Assembly (NCBI RefSeq): GCF_008629685.1
Contig: NZ_VWSF01000010.1
Coordinates: 62,001 to 126,000, forward strand
Length of the DNA: 64,000 nucleotides
DNA from: Adhaeribacter rhizoryzae
GTDB lineage: Bacteria; Bacteroidota; Bacteroidia; Cytophagales; Hymenobacteraceae
Reading direction: 5' to 3'
In this document: positions 1 through 8,293 of the stretch, piece after piece
Layout of the letters: every line of letters starts with the position of its first letter
How positions within the stretch are numbered: the first letter of the stretch is position 1
Notes under the pieces: model-generated
The model's database searches: none
The model's input: the letters and a program-made list of their open reading frames with translations, nothing else
What the model was told of the DNA's origin: nothing
Position numbers and translations under genes: made by a program

Positions 1-1
1 T

Positions 2-289
2 GAGAACGTACCCGCCGGCATGATTCGGTTTGATATAAAAGAAAATCAGGCGACCATTAGTTATTTATTAGATAAAAATTTCCGGGGCAAAGGCTTTGGT
101 GCGTGGGTGCTAACGGCCGGTGTGGTTCAATTGCAACAACTGCAGCCAGATATAGCGCGGGTAATCGGGCATGTTCAGCAATCTAATATTGCTTCGGTTG
201 TTTCCTTCCAGAAAGCCGGCTTTACCAAAACCAATATTATTCCGCCGGTGGAACCCCATAGCCTGGTTTTTGCGAAAGAATTAAATTAG
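2..289 (+). CDS. GNAT-family N-acetyltransferase, C-terminal part (5' end outside window)
   Basis: The reading frame is open to the left edge: codons for ENVPAG precede the first Met at base 20, so that Met is internal and the gene begins outside the window. The visible 95 residues show the second half of a GNAT fold: a beta-strand IRFDI, a strand ISYLLD, then the acetyl-CoA loop RGKGFG followed by a helix, and the NxxSxxxFxKAGF motif near the end. It ends 48 bases before pseI on the same strand, which suggests the PseH-type N-acetyltransferase of pseudaminic acid synthesis, perhaps fused to PseG. That identity is inferred from the neighbour; the fold assignment is firm. Confidence 0.8.
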   Translation, partial: ENVPAGMIRFDIKENQATISYLLDKNFRGKGFGAWVLTAGVVQLQQLQPDIARVIGHVQQSNIASVVSFQKAGFTKTNIIPPVEPHSLVFAKELN

Positions 290-337
290 CTTAATTTTGT
301 TTTGCCTCCGGAAAGTATATACCCAGGAATTTAGTTC

Positions 338-1378
338 ATGAATATTATAAATATTGGTCCTTACCAGGTTGGTGCAGGCCAGCCGCCATTTATTATTGCC
401 GAAATGTCGGGCAACCACAACCAATCGCTGGAAAAAGCTTTGGCTATTGTGGATGCGGCAGCAAAAGCCGGCGCACACGCGTTAAAGCTCCAAACTTACA
501 CCCCCGATACCATGACCATTGCCGGTGCTTACACCATTCAGGACGAAGGTTCTTTGTGGCAGGGCCGGGAACTGTATGACTTATATAAAGAGGCTTATAC
601 TCCCTGGGAATGGCATCAGGCTATATTTGAACGCGCTACCCAAAAAGGAATGGTGGCGTTTAGCTCGCCTTTCGACGAATCGGCCGTTGATTTTCTGGAA
701 AGCCTGGCGGTGCCTTGCTATAAAATTGCTTCTTTCGAAAATACCGATTTGCCTTTGTTGAAGAAGGTAGCCGCTACCGGTAAACCTGTAATTATGTCGA
801 CGGGCGTAGCTACCCTGGCGGATATTGACGAAGGCGTGAGAACGCTGCGGGAATATGGTTGCCAGCAACTAATATTATTGAAATGCACCAGCACGTACCC
901 GGCTTCGCCCGAAAATACCAACCTGCGCACCATTCCGCACCTGGCGCAACTGTTCAACTGCCCGGTCGGGTTATCGGATCATACCATGGGCGTAGGTGCT
1001 TCGGTAGCGGCTGTTGCCTTGGGTGCTTGTGTAATTGAAAAGCATTTTACTTTAAGCCGGGCCAAAGGTGGCGTAGATGCCGCTTTTTCTTTAGAACCGC
1101 ACGAATTGCAACTACTCGTAACTGAAGCCGAACGGGCACACCTGGCTTTAGGAAAAATTCAGTACGGGGTACAAAAAGCCGAGCAGAAAAGTAGCTTATT
1201 TAAAAGATCGGTTTATGTGGCGGCGGATATAAAAGCCGGCGAAAGCTTTACAAAAAATAACCTGCGGGTAATTCGGCCGGGTAACGGCCTGGCTCCTAAA
1301 TATTACGAGCAAATATTGGGTAAAGTAGCCAAAACTGACCTGAAAGCCGGCACACCCTTAACCTGGGAGTTGCTTTAG
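338..1378 (+). CDS. pseI: Pseudaminic acid synthase (PseI)
   Basis: 346 aa, the usual length. This NeuB-family enzyme condenses phosphoenolpyruvate with a 2,4-diacetamido-trideoxy-altrose to give pseudaminic acid, a nine-carbon sugar for cell-surface glycans. The N-terminal TIM barrel starts with FIIAEMSGNHNQSLEKA, the NeuB/PseI opening, and has KLQTYTPDTMT, the form typical of PseI rather than NeuB. SDHTMG and EKHFTLSR carry the expected metal and substrate residues. A SAF (antifreeze-like) domain occupies about residues 285-346. The start is the first ATG, 48 bases after the GNAT gene. Together with the GNAT, transferase and flippase genes it forms a surface nonulosonate cluster. Legionaminate or sialate synthase is possible but less likely. 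Confidence 0.9.
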   Translation: MNIINIGPYQVGAGQPPFIIAEMSGNHNQSLEKALAIVDAAAKAGAHALKLQTYTPDTMTIAGAYTIQDEGSLWQGRELYDLYKEAYTPWEWHQAIFERATQKGMVAFSSPFDESAVDFLESLAVPCYKIASFENTDLPLLKKVAATGKPVIMSTGVATLADIDEGVRTLREYGCQQLILLKCTSTYPASPENTNLRTIPHLAQLFNCPVGLSDHTMGVGASVAAVALGACVIEKHFTLSRAKGGVDAAFSLEPHELQLLVTEAERAHLALGKIQYGVQKAEQKSSLFKRSVYVAADIKAGESFTKNNLRVIRPGNGLAPKYYEQILGKVAKTDLKAGTPLTWELL

Positions 1379-1379
1379 T

Positions 1380-2672
1380 ATGTTTCGGAAGCTGGTAAAA
1401 GTTTACGCAAACATTTTGCACCTGCGTTTCACCGATGCTTTTGCCAAATTGCCTCCGGCTACGCTCCAGGCTATTTCGCCCAATTCTGTTCTGGGGCGGT
1501 TGCGCTTTATTATTTTATATACCGGCGGGCGCTTGTTCTTAAATATTTTTTTGCCGGTCCGGAAGCCCGAAAATATTAAAGGAAAAATATGGCTGTATGT
1601 AGTAAGTAAAAACAATTACGAATCGCTGCATTTTTTACAGAATAAGCTACCGGACAGCGTTTTTGTAGCTGGCCAGAACAAAGAAATTGGCATTTACAAC
1701 CAAAAGGTTAACCGCCTTTCTACCCGTTTTAAGTTTTTGTATTATTACAAATTTCTGCCATTGAACTGGGGTTTGTACCGCTTAAAAGGCAAAAGAGCCT
1801 TGAGGTTTTTCGATTTAATTTATGTGGCAACGGGTTATTACGAATTATCGATCCGGTACCTGCAAAAATATAAACCTGCTGCCATTATATTCGCCAACGA
1901 CCACAACACCGATCCCCGGGCGCTGCTGCTTGCCGCTAATAAATTAAACATTCCTACAGTCTATATCCAGCATGCGAGTGTCAGTACCAGCTTCCCGCCT
2001 TTGCAGTTTAGCTTAAGCTTACTCGAAGGCCAGGATGCCCTGGATAAATACCAGCAGTGCGGCCCCGTAACCGGCGAAGTTAAACTGATTGGTATGCCCA
2101 AAGCCGATAAATATTTAACACAAAAGAACTTAAGCACAACCATCCGAAGGGTTGGTATTGCTGCTAATATTATTGATGAAATCCAGCCGATAAAAGCGCT
2201 ACTAGAAGCTTTATTCCAGGCGTTACCCGATATAATATTTACCCTGCGGCCGCACCCCGGCGATAAAAGAAATTTTAATTTCGTAAAGGAATTTGGGGCC
2301 AACATTCGCTTTTCGGATGGCAAAAAAGAACAGGCTTTCGATTTTCTGAAACAGCAAGATGCCCTAATTGCAGCTGATTCTTCTATTCACCTGGAAGCCA
2401 CCATGCTTAATATTCTTTGCTTCTATTACCGCTTCAACACCACCGAATTTATTCCGGATTATTACGGGTATGCGCAAAACGGCCTGGTAGAAGAAGTAAA
2501 GGATGCCAACCAACTAATAAATCTGCTCCGGAAATATCAAAATCACCGGCCTTTGGTTTACGAACGGGCCCGCTATTACAATGCCGTTTTAGGCACCGAA
2601 TACGAAGGTAGAAGCCATGAACTTGCTACAACTTATATTCTGGAACATTTAAATAAGTTAAAAACTGTTTAA
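1380..2672 (+). CDS. Putative GT-B-like glycan or glycerophosphate transferase of the pse cluster
   Basis: 430 aa; its ATG lies one base after the pseI stop, so the two are almost certainly co-transcribed and translationally coupled. No signal peptide is visible. The second half looks like the GT-B/CDP-glycerol glycerophosphotransferase superfamily: IPTVYIQHASVS near residue 195, a Rossmann-like segment VGIAANIIDEIQPIKALLEA, RPHPGDKRN near residue 285 and a distal ADSSIHLEA motif resembling the donor-binding region. The first 150 residues are basic and unrecognised. Position between the pseudaminate synthase and a flippase suggests it attaches this sugar, or a neighbouring unit, to a surface glycan. 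The exact donor and acceptor cannot be read from the sequence. Confidence 0.6.
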   Translation: MFRKLVKVYANILHLRFTDAFAKLPPATLQAISPNSVLGRLRFIILYTGGRLFLNIFLPVRKPENIKGKIWLYVVSKNNYESLHFLQNKLPDSVFVAGQNKEIGIYNQKVNRLSTRFKFLYYYKFLPLNWGLYRLKGKRALRFFDLIYVATGYYELSIRYLQKYKPAAIIFANDHNTDPRALLLAANKLNIPTVYIQHASVSTSFPPLQFSLSLLEGQDALDKYQQCGPVTGEVKLIGMPKADKYLTQKNLSTTIRRVGIAANIIDEIQPIKALLEALFQALPDIIFTLRPHPGDKRNFNFVKEFGANIRFSDGKKEQAFDFLKQQDALIAADSSIHLEATMLNILCFYYRFNTTEFIPDYYGYAQNGLVEEVKDANQLINLLRKYQNHRPLVYERARYYNAVLGTEYEGRSHELATTYILEHLNKLKTV

Positions 2673-2768
2673 GCTTACCGCCAGCCTTTCTGCTGCTATA
2701 AAATTTTACACAACTCTCCGGAAAATAGCGAAATTTGCGCCGGCTAAATTTATTTCACCAGCTTCTGC

Positions 2769-4244
2769 ATGGGCATTATTAAACGTCAGGGAATTCAGAA
2801 TACCATTATTTCTTACGCGGGAGTAGTAATTGGGTACATTAATACCGTTTTGTTATTGCCCTGGATTTTGGATGAAGAACAAGTCGGCCTAACCCGGCTC
2901 CTGCTGACCATGGCCGTATTGTACGCGCAGTTTTCGGCTTTAGGTTTTGCCAACGCGGGCGTTAAATTTTTTCCTTATTTCCGCGATAAAACGAATCGGC
3001 ACAACAGTTTTCTAATATTTTTTCTGGGATTACCTTTAGCCGGTTTTCTTACCATAACCCTCCTGTTCTTTCTTTTCCGCGACTTTATCATTAATTATTA
3101 CCTACAGGAATCTCCGCTAATCCTAACTTACTATTACTATATTATTCCGCTCGGTTTATTTACGCTGCTGTTTAATTTATTCAATGCTTATCTTACCTCG
3201 CTCTATAAAACTGTAGTACCCTCTTTTATTCAGGATTTCTTTCTCCGGATTTTAACCACCGTAATAATTCTGGGGTATTCCTGGGGGTTTTACCAATTTG
3301 AAGCATTTCTGCTGCTGTTTGTGGTGGTAAATTGTTCCATGGCTTTGTGCCTGTTGGTTTATATTACCTTTTTGCGGCAATTTTTTATTCGTCCGGAATT
3401 AAAAGCCTTAAAAGAAAAGCCGCTAAAACAAATGGTCCGGTACGGACTGTTCGCCTTACTGGGTAATATTTCCAGCACCATTATTATTTCCATCGATACC
3501 ATGATGATTGGGCATTACCTGGGCTTAAGTGATGTGGGCATTTATACCACCGCCGCTTACATTGCCAGCGTAATTCTAATTCCGGGGCGGTCGTTGTACA
3601 AAATTGCGCTGCCCCAAATTGCTGATTTCTGGAAAAACGAAAATATTGTTGCCCTAGGCAAGTTGTATAAACAGGTTACCCGCATGAACTTGGTTATTGG
3701 GTGTTTGCTGTTTATTGGCATTTGGGCGAATATTGATAATATGTTTGCCTTGCTACCCAAAGATTACAGCCAGGGCCGATACGTTATTTTATTTTTGGGT
3801 TTGGCGCGCCTATTCGATTTAGCCACCGGCATTAACGGGCATATTTTAATCACGTCATCACGGTATCGCTCCGATTTAATTTTGAATATTCTTTTATCGG
3901 TACTCACCATTTTCAGCAACTTAATATTTATACCGGCTTACGGCATTGAAGGCGCAGCTTTGGCCACCATGCTTTCGTACGTGCTTATTAATTTATTAAG
4001 ATTAATATTAGTTTGGTTATGGTTCCGGATGCAGCCATTTGATAAAACATCCCTGCAAATTATTTCCCTGGCAGTTGTTAGTTACCTGGCCGGCGTAGCC
4101 TTACCTTATTTGGTAAATACCCCCATTGATATTGCGGTAAGATCTGCCCTTATTACCTTCATTTACGGCACGGGTATATTACTTTTAAATCTGGCACCCG
4201 AACTCACTAAAAAGCTCCAAGCTATGCTGCTGAAAGCTAAATAA
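2769..4244 (+). CDS. Wzx-type oligosaccharide flippase (MATE/MOP superfamily membrane protein)
   Basis: 491 aa with about 14 hydrophobic segments spread over the whole length and short basic loops, as in polysaccharide-biosynthesis flippases. The N-terminus MGIIKRQGIQNTIISYAGVV is typical of Bacteroidota Wzx proteins. It would move lipid-linked oligosaccharide, here probably nonulosonate-containing, across the inner membrane. It starts 96 bases after the transferase on the same strand and closes the cluster; the next gene is unrelated. No domain is missing. Function in O-antigen versus capsule or S-layer glycan export cannot be distinguished. Confidence 0.85.
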   Translation: MGIIKRQGIQNTIISYAGVVIGYINTVLLLPWILDEEQVGLTRLLLTMAVLYAQFSALGFANAGVKFFPYFRDKTNRHNSFLIFFLGLPLAGFLTITLLFFLFRDFIINYYLQESPLILTYYYYIIPLGLFTLLFNLFNAYLTSLYKTVVPSFIQDFFLRILTTVIILGYSWGFYQFEAFLLLFVVVNCSMALCLLVYITFLRQFFIRPELKALKEKPLKQMVRYGLFALLGNISSTIIISIDTMMIGHYLGLSDVGIYTTAAYIASVILIPGRSLYKIALPQIADFWKNENIVALGKLYKQVTRMNLVIGCLLFIGIWANIDNMFALLPKDYSQGRYVILFLGLARLFDLATGINGHILITSSRYRSDLILNILLSVLTIFSNLIFIPAYGIEGAALATMLSYVLINLLRLILVWLWFRMQPFDKTSLQIISLAVVSYLAGVALPYLVNTPIDIAVRSALITFIYGTGILLLNLAPELTKKLQAMLLKAK

Positions 4245-4371
4245 TGCTCAGGTTCTCTATTGGATTTTTTCTGAAATGTTTAAATCAGGTTTATAATCAT
4301 TTGTAACCCTCCGGCCTTAGAAGCGTTACAAGCAAGTGAAAATCTAATTTTAAACTAAGGAGATTGAAGAG

Positions 4372-4698
4372 ATGAAAAAGATGTTAAAATTTTTACCAGC
4401 CCTCTTTTTTGCAGGAATGGTAAATATATCCGCTGCTGAGGCAACTACCCTAGACAATGCACTGCTAAACAATAAAAATAATTTCACTTCGGTTACGCAG
4501 GATACCATAACCAATAAGCAACGAGCCAAAAAAGGCGTAAACGAAGTTGGCAGTGGTGCGAAAAGTGTAGGTAAAGGCACGAAAGATTTAGCCGTAAGCG
4601 GTGCTAAAGCTACCGGCAAAGGTGCTAAAAAAGCCGGCAAAGCCGTTAAGAATACAGCCGAAAAAGGAGCCCATAAAGCAAAAGATGCTGTAGATTAA
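4372..4698 (+). CDS. Small exported protein with Lys/Ala/Gly-rich LEA-like tail
   Basis: 108 aa. A signal peptide is clear (two Lys, hydrophobic stretch to about residue 20, likely cleavage after AEA at 24). The mature part has a Ser/Thr/Asn-rich linker and then, from about residue 50, a repetitive tail with period near 11 (GAKSVGKGTKDLA, GAKATGKGAKKAGKAV, ekgahKAKDAVD), like LEA group-3 or YtxH-type amphipathic repeats. A purine-rich AAGGAG lies 9 bases before the ATG, a good ribosome site for this phylum. A strong terminator follows directly, so it is monocistronic. A similar tail ends the lipoprotein encoded at 5506-6318. No function is known; a cell-envelope or stress role is only a guess. 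Confidence 0.7.
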   Translation: MKKMLKFLPALFFAGMVNISAAEATTLDNALLNNKNNFTSVTQDTITNKQRAKKGVNEVGSGAKSVGKGTKDLAVSGAKATGKGAKKAGKAVKNTAEKGAHKAKDAVD

Positions 4699-4737
4699 AT
4701 CTAACCAATACTATATTTTTTGCTGCTTACAGCAATT

Positions 4738-4774
4738 AAAAAGTCTTACCTGGTAATTAGGTAAGACTTTTTTT
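4738..4774 (+). terminator. Intrinsic terminator of the 108-aa gene
   Basis: Perfect 10-bp stem AGTCTTACCT/AGGTAAGACT around a 7-base loop, flanked by A and T runs that extend the pairing, and ending in a T tract. Confidence 0.85.
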
Positions 4775-5505
4775 ATGAAGTAAATATTGCTGTCAAAGGT
4801 AAGTTTCAATCTTTAATTAACGCTGCACTAACACCAATAATATTCCATAGGAAGGGGATTCAGTTATTATTTTAAAGTAAAGGTTCTTTGATATCTAGTG
4901 GTGCTTTTGTGGCCTTTTAAGCTTTTGCCGGTGAGGCTTTTCTGCTGGAGTAGCTTAACCCTTCCGCCCTCCGGGCACCTTCCTTAAATTAGGGAAGGAA
5001 CTCCGCCGAACCGGGAAATTGCGAATTTGCTTTGTTGCGCTGGCTTGGTTATTGACTTTTAATAATGATTTATAGAAAAGCAGTAGCTACAGAGCAAACT
5101 ACAGCAGTTTGGGCAGTGAGGGCCTTCTAAGGTTGTGGTGCGTAGCATTCCGAGGTACGAGGAAAACAAGCTTAGACAGCCCGAATGACCAAACGGGGCC
5201 CGCCGGCCGGGAGGCTACTTAGGCTTTTGAAAACAGTTAGCACTTGGGCCTTGAAAGATGCAATCTTTTAAAAGAAAAACAGAAAGACTAGGCTACTTAT
5301 GGAATATCGTTAATAAGCATTGGTATAAATTATTTCCATTTAATAAATATTAGTTTCTTATCAAATATAAATCAAAAAATCCTTATTCTGCATTTTAATT
5401 AACAACAAGGTTATTAAATATTTACATAAAACTTATGGTGTTTAAAATCGTATTATCTAAGTTAATCAACACGGAAAAGTATAAAATTTAACCTATAACA
5501 GAATT
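4775..5505. other. 731-bp gene-free region with repeat-like hairpins
   Basis: No credible coding frame was found. It holds two adjacent hairpins at 4966-4998 (GCCC-tcc-GGGC, then CCTTCC-ttaaatta-GGGAAGG) and a GC-rich segment at about 5090-5230 containing GGGGCCCGCCGGCCGGG, which contrasts with AT-rich flanks from 5270 onward. The AT-rich 5340-5500 part probably carries the promoter of the downstream lipoprotein gene, but no clear TAnnTTTG element was seen there. Confidence 0.5.
4966..4998. repeat. Pair of adjacent small hairpins, repeat-like
   Basis: GCCC/GGGC around three bases at 4966-4976, followed at once by CCTTCC/GGAAGG around an AT-rich loop at 4978-4998. No other copy was seen in this window, so calling it a dispersed repeat rests on its look and intergenic site. 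Confidence 0.4.
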
Positions 5506-6318
5506 ATGAAAAAGCTAATAAATATTTACGCCTTTACTTACCTGCTCCTGGGGAGTTTGGTTTGTACCGGTATAAGTTGTACATCAACTAAACAACAAGA
5601 AATATCGGCCGCCAGCGAAGAAGCTTTCTCTGATTTTAAAAACTATGTGGCCAGCGTCGAGAATTCGGTGAGCGATGAAGTTATTGACGCAGCCGATAAG
5701 TGGCGCGAAGCTACGGCCAATATTGAGACAACATACAAAGAAAAAGAAAGTAAACTGGAGTTGTACGCAGATAAGTGGAACGAGGAACGTAAAGCAGAGA
5801 TTGCCTCTTTAAAAAACCGGTACAAAACATTTCGGGAACAGCAAGAAAGTGCGCGCGAAGCTCGCCTGGCCAGCAAAGCGCAAATGTCAGCCACCTCTAC
5901 CAACGGCGGCGTAGCCGCTGATTTTAACACCACCAGTATTAGTTTAATGCCGGCTACCAGCGTTCGGGTAGCTTTCGAAAACTTTGTTTCGAGGCTGCAG
6001 GAGAATAAAGACAGCTATACCAAGGAAGATTGGCAAACCATTAATGCTTTTTACGCCGCTTTGGAAACGCGCCGGGAAGCAATAGAAGACCAATTAACGA
6101 GCAACGACAAATACGAAATTGCGAAAGCCAAGACCAAGTACGCAGCCATCAAAGGCACTACGCTTGCGGCACCTCACGTAAAAGAAGCTGCTTCTGATGT
6201 AAAAGATGCTACTAAAGCGAGCGCCAAAAAAGTGGGTAATGCCGCTGAAAAAGTTGGCTCAGAAGTCAAATCCGGAACCAAAAAAGCCGTAAAAAAAGTA
6301 GATAATAAACTAGATTAA
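5506..6318 (+). CDS. Predicted lipoprotein, coiled-coil body with Lys/Ala-rich tail
   Basis: 270 aa. Residues 1-25 form a lipoprotein-type signal with Cys25 in a TGISC context. Residues 30-125 are rich in Glu, Lys, Ala and Arg with coiled-coil character (AADKWREATANIETTYKEKE). A Ser/Thr/Asn-rich linker follows, then a second helical region, and from about residue 222 a tail EAASDVKDATKASAKKVGNA that resembles the tail of the 108-aa exported protein upstream. The two genes point the same way but are 0.8 kb apart with a terminator between, so they are not one operon. The family is unrecognised; anchoring in the outer membrane or periplasm is inferred from the signal. Confidence 0.7.
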   Translation: MKKLINIYAFTYLLLGSLVCTGISCTSTKQQEISAASEEAFSDFKNYVASVENSVSDEVIDAADKWREATANIETTYKEKESKLELYADKWNEERKAEIASLKNRYKTFREQQESAREARLASKAQMSATSTNGGVAADFNTTSISLMPATSVRVAFENFVSRLQENKDSYTKEDWQTINAFYAALETRREAIEDQLTSNDKYEIAKAKTKYAAIKGTTLAAPHVKEAASDVKDATKASAKKVGNAAEKVGSEVKSGTKKAVKKVDNKLD

Positions 6319-6336
6319 TATTTTGCCTAATCTGAT

Positions 6337-6380
6337 AAAACAAAAGAGCCTTAGTTAATTAGCTAAGGCTCTTTTGTTTT
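6337..6380. terminator. Bidirectional terminator between the lipoprotein gene and ftsE
   Basis: Perfect 18-bp inverted repeat, AAAACAAAAGAGCCTTAG with its complement, around an 8-base loop. The A/T-rich ends supply U tracts on both strands, fitting the convergent genes on either side. Confidence 0.9.
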
Positions 6381-6396
6381 ATGAAAATTTAATAAA

Positions 6397-7113
6397 TCAG
6401 ATTTCGAAACTATCGGTTAAAGTAAAATTATTACGCACCGAATCTAACACCTGCCCATTTTCGCATTTAAGTACCCGTTTTGGGTAATGCTGAATAATGT
6501 GGTGGTTGTGCGTAGCCATTAATACAGCGGTACCTGAGTTATTTATCTCCAGAAATATCTGCATAATACCTTTGGCTACGTCTGGGTCCAGGTTACCGGT
6601 TGGCTCATCGGCGAGTAAAATAACCGGTTCGTTTAGTAAAGCACGGGCAATTACAATGCGTTGTTGCTCGCCGCCCGATAACTGGTGAGGCATTTTAGAA
6701 CCTGCCGCCCCCATTCCTACCCGCATCAGCACCTCCGAGATACGGTTTTTGATTTTTGACTTTTCTTTCCAGCCGGTGGCTCTTAGTACAAAAGTCAGGT
6801 TCTCGTTTACATTCCGGTCGGTGAGTAACTGAAAATCCTGGAATACAATCCCGATTTTGCGCCGCAAGTACGGAATCTGGTCGCGGGAGATTTTAAATAT
6901 TTTAAACCCGGCTACTTGGGCCAAGCCGCTGCGCAAAGGCAAATCGGCGTAGAGGGTTTTCAGCAATGAGCTTTTTCCACTACCGGTTTTACCTACCAGG
7001 TACACAAATTCGCCTTTTTCTATCTCAAAATTTACCTGGTTTAATACAGTATTTACATCCTGGTAAATAATTACATCTCTTAACGTTACTACCGGCGAAG
7101 AAGAAAATTCCAT
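6397..7113 (-). CDS. ftsE: FtsE-like cell division ABC transporter ATPase
   Basis: 238 aa from the ATG at 7113. A longer frame reaches 7146 but needs a non-ATG start inside the upstream gene. FtsE works with the membrane protein FtsX to couple division to peptidoglycan hydrolysis. Walker A GKTGSGKS is at residues 41-48, then the Q loop VFQDFQLL, signature LSGGEQQR, Walker B with LADEPTGNLDPD, and the switch His in ATHNHHI. NLDPD and the 'Y..LRRKIGIVFQDF' segment are FtsE-like. ftsX is not adjacent in the window, so LolD-like specificity cannot be ruled out, though the short form and these motifs favour FtsE. It follows the 67-aa gene after four bases. Confidence 0.85.
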   Translation of the reverse strand: MEFSSSPVVTLRDVIIYQDVNTVLNQVNFEIEKGEFVYLVGKTGSGKSSLLKTLYADLPLRSGLAQVAGFKIFKISRDQIPYLRRKIGIVFQDFQLLTDRNVNENLTFVLRATGWKEKSKIKNRISEVLMRVGMGAAGSKMPHQLSGGEQQRIVIARALLNEPVILLADEPTGNLDPDVAKGIMQIFLEINNSGTAVLMATHNHHIIQHYPKRVLKCENGQVLDSVRNNFTLTDSFEI

Positions 7114-7117
7114 GCTT

Positions 7118-7321
7118 TTAAATTTCCAATTTCTGCAACTTGCCAAATTCCAGGTTTTGGATTACCTCGGCCAATGCTTCTTCTTTTCCGGCCAAGCCGT
7201 AGCGCTCAATATTCTTAAGCGGACGATCGGCCCGAAAATAAGCAATCAGCACAAAATGCTCATCGCGCAGTTGTATGTAATCCGGAATTTTGGCTTTGCC
7301 TTTAACTTTTATGATGTACAT
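7118..7321 (-). CDS. Small conserved-looking protein encoded directly upstream of ftsE
   Basis: 67 aa with an ATG start, ending four bases before the ftsE start. It is soluble and mixed in charge, with a beta-rich beginning (MYIIKVKGKAKIPDYIQLRD) and a helical end; there is no signal or membrane segment. Tight coupling with ftsE and a plausible globular composition support a real gene. I do not recognise the family, and a role with FtsE is only suggested by position. Confidence 0.65.
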   Translation of the reverse strand: MYIIKVKGKAKIPDYIQLRDEHFVLIAYFRADRPLKNIERYGLAGKEEALAEVIQNLEFGKLQKLEI

Positions 7322-7324
7322 TTA

Positions 7325-7432
7325 TGTAATTATGAATTAGAAATTATGAATTAGAAATTATATACGCCTCTGCAAACTGAAATAAGTTTAGAGGCATTCA
7401 TAATTTCTAATTTATAATTCTTAATTAACCTA
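7325..7432. repeat. AT-rich palindromic repeat (ATTATGAATTAGAA family), copy A
   Basis: Left arm holds two tandem units of ATTATGAATTAGAA; the right arm is an imperfect complement. The arms flank a GC core, GCCTC/GAGGC, with an 18-base loop. It sits between the transaldolase stop and the start of the 67-aa gene, so it may also act as a 3'-end hairpin of the transaldolase transcript. Related copies lie at 20491-20596 and inside rnpB. Confidence 0.75.
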
Positions 7433-8086
7433 AATGTTTACTTTTTTGTGGTCGGCTAAGAATTTGGCTAAACCGCTATCGGTTAAAGGGTGGTTCAGCA
7501 ACGAGGTAATTACGTTCAGCGGGCAAGTAACCACATCGGCTCCTATTTCGGCGCACTGCAACAAGTGCATTACGTGGCGCACCGAAGCGGCTAATACTTC
7601 GGTCTGGAAGCCGTAGTTATCGTAAATCTGTACAATCTGCTGAATTAGCTGCAAACCATCGGTTCCAACATCGTCTAAACGACCCACAAACGGCGATACG
7701 TAGCTAGCGCCGGCTTTGGCGGCTAATAAAGCCTGACCCGCCGAAAATATTAACGTACAGTTGGTGCGGATACCTTTGTCGGAGAAATATTTTATAGCTT
7801 TTACGCCATCCTTAATCATGGGCACTTTTACCACAATATTATTGTGCAGTTCGGCCAAAGCTTCACCTTCCCGGATAATACCTTCATAATCAACAGCAAT
7901 TACTTCGGCGCTGATATCACCATCCACAATATCGCAAATAGCTTTGTAGTGGGCCATTACATTATCGTGGCCGCTGATTCCTTCTTTCGCCATAAGCGAA
8001 GGATTGGTGGTAACACCGTCTAAAACGCCTAAATCGTGGGCCTCCTGAATCTCTTTAAGGTTGGCAGTATCAATAAAAAATTTCAT
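7430..8086 (-). CDS. fsa: Transaldolase / fructose-6-phosphate aldolase family (TalC/FSA type)
   Basis: 218 aa, the short TalC/MipB form, compared with over 300 aa for classical transaldolase. The protein starts [12 protein letters not shown] and has GVTTNPSL, the family signature. The Schiff-base lysine lies in NIVVKVPM near residue 86, and [29 protein letters not shown] is typical. It either moves dihydroxyacetone in the pentose phosphate pathway or cleaves fructose 6-phosphate; members of this subgroup do one or the other and sequence alone does not settle it. A -7 element TAGCTTTG at 8113-8120 lies about 27 bases upstream of the start. Confidence 0.88.
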   Translation of the reverse strand: MKFFIDTANLKEIQEAHDLGVLDGVTTNPSLMAKEGISGHDNVMAHYKAICDIVDGDISAEVIAVDYEGIIREGEALAELHNNIVVKVPMIKDGVKAIKYFSDKGIRTNCTLIFSAGQALLAAKAGASYVSPFVGRLDDVGTDGLQLIQQIVQIYDNYGFQTEVLAASVRHVMHLLQCAEIGADVVTCPLNVITSLLNHPLTDSGLAKFLADHKKVNI

Positions 8087-8112
8087 ACAAAAAGTTTTAT
8101 GGGTTCAAACCA

Positions 8113-8120
8113 CAAAGCTA
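8113..8120 (-). promoter_or_regulatory. -7 element for the transaldolase gene
   Basis: TAGCTTTG on the minus strand matches TAnnTTTG and would give a leader of about 23 bases. No clear -33 TTTG is present. Confidence 0.4.
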
Positions 8121-8198
8121 AGGTATATCTTGGGTTTTAAAAGAATATAGCAGGAGAAATTCTGAACGGGAATCGTTGCGAAAAGGGCAAAAAAAAGT

Positions 8199-8289
8199 GG
8201 CAAACCGAGTATCGCGCCGCTCAACCATCTACCCTTGCTTCCTTCCGGGCCTGGGGGAGTTCAATAGGAGCTGGCCGTACCGATTTGCC
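8199..8289 (-). ncRNA. ffs: Signal recognition particle RNA, small bacterial (4.5S) type
   Basis: On the minus strand the apical loop reads CCCAGGCCCGGAAGGAAGCA, matching the universally conserved SRP RNA domain IV tetraloop (GGAA) and its asymmetric loop. The ends GGCAAA and TTTGCC pair to close the hairpin. Downstream on the minus strand is an eight-T run, so the closing stem can act as the terminator. The RNA binds Ffh and targets nascent membrane proteins. Exact ends are estimated from pairing and the upstream promoter. Confidence 0.95.
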
Positions 8290-8293
8290 GATG

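Noticed and set aside
4775-5505. Insertion sequence remnant
   Set aside because: Hairpins and a GC-rich block are present, but no transposase fragment, matched terminal inverted repeats or target-site duplication could be identified.
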